Source: JAXLSZ01 sp046330315 (GTDB lineage: Bacteria > Actinomycetota > Thermoleophilia > Solirubrobacterales > 70-9). Taken from it: DNA of 64,000 nt. Below, in pieces: positions 58,941 through 64,000 of the stretch (its first letter is position 1; each line of letters opens with the position of its first letter). The DNA is taken from assembly GCA_046330315.1 (NCBI GenBank), contig JAXLSZ010000005.1:457469-521468 (forward strand), read 5' to 3'. The notes beneath the pieces are model-generated. The model ran no database searches. It was given only the letters and a program-made list of their open reading frames with translations, and was not told where the DNA came from. The position numbers and the translations under genes are program-made.

Positions 58941-59355
58941 CTCAGACCGCGGCGCGGTAGTCGGCGGGGTCGAGCCGCCGGGTGCGGCGGCGGTACTCGA
59001 GCCAGGGGCCGGGCCAGTTGTTGGTGTTGACCCCGGATTGGTTGAGGTACCAGCTGTTGCAGCCGCCGGTCACCCAGACCGTGTGGGCGGAGCGCGCGGC
59101 GATCTCGCGATCCCAGGCGGCCATCGTCTCGGGCCGCACGTCGATGTAGCGGAGGCCGCGGTCGCGGATCCGGCGGATCGCGTCGAGCGCGTAGTTGTAC
59201 TGGCACTGCAGCGTGTAGGGGACCGAGCCCGAGCCGTGGTTGGTGTTGGGCCCGTACATCACGAACATGTTGGGGAAGCCGGGAACGGTGATCCCGAGGT
59301 AGGCGTCGGGTGACTCGCCCCAGACCTCGGCGAGGCGCCGGCCGCCGGCTCCGGT
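58941..59355 (-). repeat. Second copy of the 415-bp direct repeat
   Basis: Identical to 54883-55297, same orientation, 4,058 bases apart. This copy is the intact 3' part of the monooxygenase gene. Confidence 0.92.
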
Positions 59356-60414
59356 GACCTCCATCGGCGCGACGAAGTTGTGGGACCGAAAGCCGGTCCC
59401 GTAGATGATCGCCTCGGCCTCGCGCTCGGCCCCGTCGGCGCCGATCACCCCTCGGGGGGTGATGCGCTCGACCCCTCCCTCGTGGAGCTCGACGTTGTCG
59501 CGCCGCAGCGCCGGGTACCAGTCGCTGGTGAACAGCACCCGCTTGCAACCGATCTCGTAGTCAGGCGTCGCCTTGCGACGCAGCTCGGGGTCGGGAAGCT
59601 GGCGCTCGCGCTCGCGGTCGGCGAGCGCGCGGAAGGGCTTCATCATCCAGTCCTTGCCGGTGAAGCCGTAGGTGCCGCACTCGAAGAAGCCGAAGATGGC
59701 GAGGCGGGCGAGCGCCACCCGGCCCGGCACCCGCCTGAACAGGGTCCGCTCCCACTCCGGGTAGGCGCGGTCGGGCTTGGGCAGGATCCAGGGCGCCGAG
59801 CGCTGGTAGATGTCGAGGTGGGTGGCCCGCGGGGCGATCTCGGGGACGAACTGGATGGCGCTGGCGCCGGTGCCGATCACCGCGACCCGGCGGCCGGCGA
59901 GGTCGAGCGAGTGGTCCCACTCGGCGGAGTGGAAGGCGTGGCCGGCGAACTCCTCAGCGCCGGGGATGGAGGGGATGGAGGGGTTGGTGAGCTGCCCGCA
60001 GGCGGTGACGAGGACGTCGAAGCTGTGGGACTCCTCATCGGCCTGAAGCGTCCAGCGGCCCGTGGCCTCGTCGAAGGAGGCCGCGGTCACCTCGGTGCCG
60101 AGGCGAAGGCTCGGCCCCAGCCCGAAGCGCTCGACGCACTCCTTAAGGTAGGTGAGGATCTCGGCCTGCGGCGCGTAGCGGCGCGACCAGCTGTGCCCCG
60201 GCGCGAAGGCGAAGGAGTAGAGGTGCGAGGGGACGTCGCAGGCGGCGCCCGGGTAGGTGTTGGCCCGCCAGACTCCTCCGACCGAGTCCCCGCGCTCGAA
60301 GATCGTGAAGTCCCCGAAACCGGCCTCCTTCAGCCTGATCCCCATGCCGATCCCGCCGAAGCCGGCGCCGACGATGCCGACCGAGAGGTTGCGCTTGGCC
60401 CCGTTGGCGCTCAC
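58942..60414 (-). CDS. Flavin-containing (Baeyer-Villiger-type) monooxygenase
   Basis: A 490-residue enzyme. VGIVGAGFGGIGMGIRLKEA is the FAD motif and VAVIGTGASAIQFVPEIAP near residue 175 the NADPH motif. The sequence between them (FHSAEWDHS, close to the BVMO fingerprint FxGxxxHxxxW) fits class B monooxygenases. ATGF near residue 345 appears here as YGTGFRSHNF. It inserts oxygen into a ketone or oxidises a heteroatom with NADPH and O2. Its 3' end is duplicated at 54883-55297. Confidence 0.88.
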   Translation of the reverse strand: MSANGAKRNLSVGIVGAGFGGIGMGIRLKEAGFGDFTIFERGDSVGGVWRANTYPGAACDVPSHLYSFAFAPGHSWSRRYAPQAEILTYLKECVERFGLGPSLRLGTEVTAASFDEATGRWTLQADEESHSFDVLVTACGQLTNPSIPSIPGAEEFAGHAFHSAEWDHSLDLAGRRVAVIGTGASAIQFVPEIAPRATHLDIYQRSAPWILPKPDRAYPEWERTLFRRVPGRVALARLAIFGFFECGTYGFTGKDWMMKPFRALADRERERQLPDPELRRKATPDYEIGCKRVLFTSDWYPALRRDNVELHEGGVERITPRGVIGADGAEREAEAIIYGTGFRSHNFVAPMEVTGAGGRRLAEVWGESPDAYLGITVPGFPNMFVMYGPNTNHGSGSVPYTLQCQYNYALDAIRRIRDRGLRYIDVRPETMAAWDREIAARSAHTVWVTGGCNSWYLNQSGVNTNNWPGPWLEYRRRTRRLDPADYRAAV

Positions 60415-60484
60415 GTGGCGCTCAATCTAGCGGCACGCGGCCGAGCCCCGGCCCGCCCCACCCCCGCCCCCACCGCCCGCAGGT

Positions 60485-60535
60485 CGACGTGGGACCTCTA
60501 ATCACTGCATGCAAGGGTCTGGGGGTCCCACGTCG
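60485..60535. repeat. Palindromic element, copy 1
   Basis: CGACGTGGGACC (60485-60496) pairs exactly with GGTCCCACGTCG (60524-60535) around a 27-base loop. It shares the outline GTGGGACCT...AGGGT-TGG-GGTCCCAC with copy 2, 57 bases further on. Confidence 0.75.
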
Positions 60536-60549
60536 GGCCGGGCCCGCAG

Positions 60550-60592
60550 GTGGGACCTTTTGTCATCGACTGTCAGGGTTTGGAGGTCCCAC
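60550..60592. repeat. Palindromic element, copy 2
   Basis: GTGGGACCT (60550-60558) pairs with AGGTCCCAC (60584-60592). The loop has CAGGGTTTGG, matching CAAGGGTCTGG in copy 1. It overlaps the last codons and stop of the methyltransferase gene and may also act as its terminator. Confidence 0.7.
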
Positions 60593-61100
60593 GTGTCGGG
60601 GGGGTCCAGGGGCGGCGGCGGGGGATCCAGCGCGGCACGTCGCGGCGGTAGGCGAGGTACTCCTCGCCGAAGCGGCGCTCGAGGCCCGGCTCCTCGGAGA
60701 GAGCGAAGTAGGCCGTGTTGAGCGCCCAGAAGACGGCGGCCCAGACCGCGATCCCCGCAGAGCCGAGCAGCAGCGCCTCGCCGCAGAGGATCGCGAGAAC
60801 CCCGCTGATCATCGGGTTGCGGACGTGCCGGTAGGGGCCCTCGGCGACCAGCCGGCGGGTCGGGTCCCAGGGTGCCAGCGTCCCCCTGCCCACCCTGGCG
60901 AAGAGGATGACCGTCCAGGCCCAGAGGGCGACGCCGGCGGCGATCAGCGCGGCGCCGAGGGCCGGGGCGAGGACCGCGAGCGCTCCGCGGCCCCACCCCA
61001 CCCTGGGCCCGCTTCCGGCGAGCAGAATCAGGATGGGAACGAGGACTCCCGCGACCCCCGGGAGCAGGATGATCGCCCGCGCCTGGCGCCAGGCGCCCAT
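60573..61100 (-). CDS. Isoprenylcysteine carboxyl methyltransferase-family membrane protein
   Basis: A 175-residue protein with about four hydrophobic helices. LVAEGPYRHVRNPMISGVL is the core motif of the ICMT/PEMT family, followed by EEPGLERRFGEEYLAYRRDV. It probably methylates a lipid or quinone-like substrate with SAM at the membrane. ATG 61100 begins just before the first helix. The C-terminus reads into palindromic element copy 2. Confidence 0.82.
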   Translation of the reverse strand: MGAWRQARAIILLPGVAGVLVPILILLAGSGPRVGWGRGALAVLAPALGAALIAAGVALWAWTVILFARVGRGTLAPWDPTRRLVAEGPYRHVRNPMISGVLAILCGEALLLGSAGIAVWAAVFWALNTAYFALSEEPGLERRFGEEYLAYRRDVPRWIPRRRPWTPPTRGTSKP

Positions 61101-61128
61101 GCCTGGCCCTAGGCGGCCGGGCGCCGGC

Positions 61129-61746
61129 TCACGCCCGCGCCTCCCTCCACATCGTCGCCACGGGCGGCCCGTCGCCGGGGAGGTCGAACTCGCCGACCTG
61201 CCGGAATCCGAGACGCTCATAGCGGTGGTTGTTCGCCTCGGGGTTGGTGGACTCCAGGTAGGCGGGCATTCCCTCCTCGTCGATCGCCCCGAGGTTGTCG
61301 GCCAGCAGCCTCATCCCGACTCCGCGGCCGCGGTGGTCGGAGTGGGTCCCCAGCAGGCTCAGGTAGTAATGGGGCGGATCGGGCGGGTGGGCGGCGTCGA
61401 AGCGCTCGAATGTCTCGAGAAGTACCTCGGTCTGCGCGGCGCCGACCAGGTCGGTGAGCATCGGCTCGATGCGCTCCTCGTCCCCGGCGGAGACCTCGGG
61501 GCAGCCTGGCGGCACCCAGAGGGTCGCGGCACCGCCCCCGGCGCTGAGCCAGACCCACCCATGGGCGGCCGCGGCGTCGATGAAGAACCGCCAGAAGACG
61601 GTGTGCTGCTGAAAGCGCCGATCCTCGTCGGGGAAGGCCCAGCCCCAGACCGGGTCCCTGTTGAAGGCCTCGGCGAAGACCTCCGCCGCGCGCTCCGCGG
61701 CCACCTCGCTAGCGACGACCTGCGGGCTCCCGGCGCCGCTCTCCAT
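61129..61746 (-). CDS. GNAT-family N-acetyltransferase
   Basis: A 205-residue protein. YYLSLLGTHSDHRGRGVGMR is the acetyl-CoA-binding motif A (RGxGxG type), YLESTNPEANNHRYERLGFR the motif B end. It transfers an acetyl group to an unknown amine. It has its own ATG with a short gap to pyrE (66 bases) and lies 28 bases before the methyltransferase gene. Confidence 0.87.
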   Translation of the reverse strand: MESGAGSPQVVASEVAAERAAEVFAEAFNRDPVWGWAFPDEDRRFQQHTVFWRFFIDAAAAHGWVWLSAGGGAATLWVPPGCPEVSAGDEERIEPMLTDLVGAAQTEVLLETFERFDAAHPPDPPHYYLSLLGTHSDHRGRGVGMRLLADNLGAIDEEGMPAYLESTNPEANNHRYERLGFRQVGEFDLPGDGPPVATMWREARA

Positions 61747-61812
61747 GCTCCGAACCTACCCCTCCCAACCCCCGGGCGCAAATGGCGCCCCGGCCGGCGG
61801 GCCCCGGGCGGC

Positions 61813-62379
61813 TCAGGGGCGGTCCGGCCGCTCGGGGTAGAGCTCGTCGATCGTGACCAGGGAGCGGTACGGGGCCCCCGCCGCGGCCTCGATCGCCTCG
61901 CCGCCGCCGGCCAGGCGGTCCACCACGCTCAGCACCCCCGCGATCTCCAGGCCCTCTTCGCGGACCCGTCCTATCGCCTCCACCGTCGAAGACCCGGTGG
62001 TGACCGTGTCCTCGACCACCAGGCAGCGGACGCCCGGCTCGACCGGTCCCTCCACCCAGCGCTGCAGCCCGTGCTCCTTGCGCTCCCCGCGGACGAAGAA
62101 GCCGACCAGGCCCTCACCCTCGGGCACCGCTATCGCCGCGCAGGCGAGGGGGATCGCGGCGGTCGCCGGCCCGCCCACCACCGCCGCGCCGGCCTCGACC
62201 GCGGCGGCGGCGATCAGCCTCCCGGCCGCCAGGAAGCCCTCGGGGCGAAGCAGGGCCCGCCGCGCGTCGACGTAGTAGGAGGCCCGCTGGCCGCCCGCCA
62301 GCGTCACCTCGCCGATCACCAGCGAGTGAATCCGAAGCTGCTCGAGCAGGGTGGCGCGCGCCGCTTCGAGCGCGCTCAC
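61813..62379 (-). CDS. pyrE: Orotate phosphoribosyltransferase
   Basis: A 188-residue enzyme. LEQLRIHSLVIGEVTLAGGQ and SYYVDARRALL are the N-terminal OPRTase pattern; CLVVEDTVTTGSSTVEAIGR is the PRPP-binding motif with the adjacent acidic pair. It joins orotate and PRPP to OMP in pyrimidine synthesis. The leftward start is 28 bases after the stop of the broken epimerase. Confidence 0.93.
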   Translation of the reverse strand: MSALEAARATLLEQLRIHSLVIGEVTLAGGQRASYYVDARRALLRPEGFLAAGRLIAAAAVEAGAAVVGGPATAAIPLACAAIAVPEGEGLVGFFVRGERKEHGLQRWVEGPVEPGVRCLVVEDTVTTGSSTVEAIGRVREEGLEIAGVLSVVDRLAGGGEAIEAAAGAPYRSLVTIDELYPERPDRP

Positions 62380-62407
62380 CGCGGCCGCCTCCCGAGGGCC
62401 CGCGGGC

Positions 62408-63260
62408 TCATCCCAGCCCCTCGCGGAAGCCGGTGCGCCAGCTCGGGTAGCCGGGCTCCCAGCCCAGATCCCTCCTGGCCTTCTCGTTCGACGCCCCCCG
62501 CAGCCCGGTGGCCAGCCCTACCGCGGCGCGGCCGGCGACCAGGCGGGCCAGCCAGGCCGGGACGTGACGGGGCCTCGGGGCGCCGATCGCCTCGGCATAG
62601 ACCGGCAGCCACTCGCGGAGCGGCGCGGGCTCGTCGTCGGCGACGTTGTAGATCCCCGGCGCCCCGCGCTCGAGCGCGGCGACGGACGTCCTCGTGCTGC
62701 GAGCCGCCCGGCGCGTAGAAGGTCCCCGGCCCGTAGAACCAGCCGTAGCGCAGCACCAGCCCCTCGATCCCGCCGGCCCCGGTGACCTGCTCCTCGAGGC
62801 TGACCGCCGCCTCCACGGATTCCCCGAAGGCGCCCGGCGCGCCGCGCATCAGGGGAGCCTCCTCGTCCTTCACCCAGCCGCCCTCGGGCGCGTACATGAA
62901 GGCGACGCCCTGGGCGACGACCCGCCGGGCCCCGGCCGCCCGGGCCGCGGCAAGGAGGTTGCGGGTCCCCTCGGTGCGGATGCGGTTGTTGGCGCCGTAG
63001 TCGGGCCTGCGGGGATCGATCCGCTCCGGGAGCGAGGTGAGCTGATGGATCACCGCCTCCGGTGCGGCCTTCGCCACGGCCGCCTCCAGGGCCGCCGGAT
63101 CGAAGACATCGCAGACGGCGACCTCCGCTCCCGCCTCCCGGATCCGCGCGGCGCGCTCCGGGCTGCGGGTCATCCCGGTGACCTCGTGGCCGGCGGCGAG
63201 CAGGCGGGGGATCAGCGGCCGGCCGACCGCCCCGCTGGCACCGGCGACGAAGACCCTCAC
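62408..63260 (-). pseudogene. NAD-dependent epimerase/dehydratase-like gene with internal deletion and frameshift
   Basis: From GTG 63260: RVFVAGASGAVGRPLIPRLL (Rossmann GxxGxxG), VAFMYAPEGGWVKDEEAP and LRYGWFYGPGTFYAPGG. At about 62685 the frame changes: the next frame reads AALERGAPGIYNVADDEPAP and NEKARRDLGWEPGYPSW to TGA 62408. Comparison with the usual family layout suggests that about 25 residues with the F-x-HVDDAA segment are missing, so this is more than a one-base error. The repeated CGTCGCCGC at the join fits deletion between short direct repeats. Probably inactive. Confidence 0.72.
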
Positions 63261-63275
63261 GCGCCCCCCCGGGCC

Positions 63276-63347
63276 ATCGCCTCCGCGGCGCCTCGGTGGA
63301 TCGCCTCCGCGGCGCCTCCGCGGGTCGCCTCCGCGGCGCCTCCGCGG
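63276..63347. repeat. 24-bp tandem repeat, three copies
   Basis: Units at 63276, 63300 and 63324 with core TCGCCTCCGCGGCGCCTC, plus a partial fourth unit. Directly upstream of the epimerase start; it would encode GGDPRRRR units if translated in the epimerase frame. Confidence 0.85.
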
Positions 63348-63378
63348 ATCGCCTCCTCGCGCCTCCGGCTCATTCCGC

Positions 63379-63804
63379 TCACCTCCCCCTCCCCCTCCGG
63401 CGCCCGCTCCCGGCGCCCGCCTCGCGTCGCAGCCGCGCCGAGACCCTGGCCAGCCAGGCCGCAGCCAGGGCTCCGAGGGCGAGCAGCGCGGTATCGGTCC
63501 AGCCCCGGGCGCCGCTGCGCGCCTCACCGGTGTCGAAGGCGTGGTTGATCGCGTGGAACCCGTACCACAGCGCGGCGAGGCCGAGCACCGGCACCCGCCA
63601 GGAGGGCCGGACCACGGCGATCGCCAGGGCGACGCCGAACGCGAAGGTGAAGGCCCCGACGTCCCCCACGTAGTGGGAGTTCTCGGCGCCGTAGCGTCCG
63701 ATCTGCTCGAAGAACGTGTGCGGGGCGAGCAGCGCCAGCGCGCCGGTCAGCAGGTGGTAGGCGGCCACCACCGCCAGCACGGCGCGAAGCGCCCCCTCGG
63801 TCAT
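63379..63804 (-). CDS. Small four-helix membrane protein
   Basis: A 141-residue protein with four hydrophobic helices (AVLAVVAAYHLLTGALALLA at the start) and an Arg/Gly-rich C-terminus. Motifs YGAENSHYVGDVGAFTFAFG and ALWYGFHAINHAF resemble DoxX/DUF4345-like small membrane proteins. Function is unknown. Confidence 0.72.
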   Translation of the reverse strand: MTEGALRAVLAVVAAYHLLTGALALLAPHTFFEQIGRYGAENSHYVGDVGAFTFAFGVALAIAVVRPSWRVPVLGLAALWYGFHAINHAFDTGEARSGARGWTDTALLALGALAAAWLARVSARLRREAGAGSGRRRGRGR

Positions 63805-63876
63805 CGCGCTCCCACCCGCGGCAGCCGGCCCGCTTCGATCGAGCCGCCGGTGGGTGCTCTCATCGCGTCCCGCCCG

Positions 63877-64000
63877 CTAGAAGACGAAGATGTCCTCGCC
63901 GATGAAGATCCGGCGGTAGATCTCGGGCTGGTCGGCGATGAAGGTCCGCAGGCAGCCGTGGCTGGCCGGGTAGTTGGGCACCGAGTGGTACCCGTGGACC
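63877..64000 (-). CDS. L,D-transpeptidase (YkuD domain), 3' end
   Basis: Only the last 41 codons are in the window. They read HGYHSVPNYPASHGCLR, the YkuD catalytic motif HxxxxxPxSHGCxR with the nucleophile Cys, and end GEDIFVF. It cross-links peptidoglycan 3-3 or attaches proteins to it. The gene continues past the right edge. Confidence 0.88.
   Translation of the reverse strand, partial: VHGYHSVPNYPASHGCLRTFIADQPEIYRRIFIGEDIFVF

Noticed and set aside
54883..59355. Insertion sequence as cause of the 415-bp repeat
   Set aside because: No transposase, integrase or terminal inverted repeats were found in the segment; 415 bases is also far too long for a target-site duplication.

Overview
The window is very GC-rich, densely packed DNA from an actinobacterium. 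The block rpsF-ssb-rpsR-rplI-dnaB-dnaC-like-purA, the many ATGA/GTGA gene overlaps, the leaderless-type promoters and the gene content (cytochrome bd with CydDC, NDH-2, SHOCT and GAP-family proteins, TreT/OtsA) fit a soil actinobacterium. My best guess is class Thermoleophilia, order Solirubrobacterales; that placement is inference. No rRNA, tRNA, CRISPR array or transposase was seen.

Left part (1-17.6 kb): the end of a cydB followed by cydD and cydC; a class II glutamine amidotransferase; a sulfatase with a fused N-terminal membrane-type domain, convergent with its likely radical-SAM maturase; a cation/proton antiporter; and a leftward operon cydA-cydB-pfkB-cyclase-ATL. A type II NADH dehydrogenase diverges from cydA.

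Middle (17.6-41 kb): a leftward operon zwf-GH15-GMC oxidoreductase-DUF389; a rightward SHOCT-DUF6325-DUF7144 set; glutamate decarboxylase; a second DUF7144 gene; an acyl-CoA ligase divergent from a large LAL-type LuxR regulator; a DUF1254 protein; a SHOCT membrane protein; a second sulfatase followed by a separate copy of the domain fused in the first one; and transporters and membrane proteins. Seven copies of a 19-nt imperfect palindrome (consensus TCACCCGAAYCGGATGATG) lie between 4 and 34 kb, upstream of the amidotransferase/sulfatase operon, NDH-2 (two sites), zwf, the SHOCT operon, the second DUF7144 gene and the second sulfatase. In most cases the site is 90-103 nt before the start codon. 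This looks like an undescribed regulon linking sulfatases, sugar oxidation, respiration and small stress-type membrane proteins.

Housekeeping part (41-53.5 kb): UDP-sugar dehydrogenase, a conserved membrane protein, purA and the replication/ribosomal-protein block (S6 carries a seven-fold heptapeptide tail), then OtsA and TreT, two routes to trehalose.

Right part (53.5-64 kb): an accessory region with secreted Cys-rich and RTX-type proteins. An exact 415-bp direct repeat (54883-55297 and 58941-59355) duplicates the 3' end of a flavin monooxygenase gene and brackets about 3.6 kb holding a decayed dimethylglycine-dehydrogenase-type fragment, an RTX protein and a secreted protein. After it come a methyltransferase, a GNAT enzyme, pyrE, a broken epimerase gene, a small membrane protein and the end of an L,D-transpeptidase. 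Two genes (DUF389 and GH15) carry frameshifts at four-base G/C runs where five bases would restore the frame, so sequence error is possible there.
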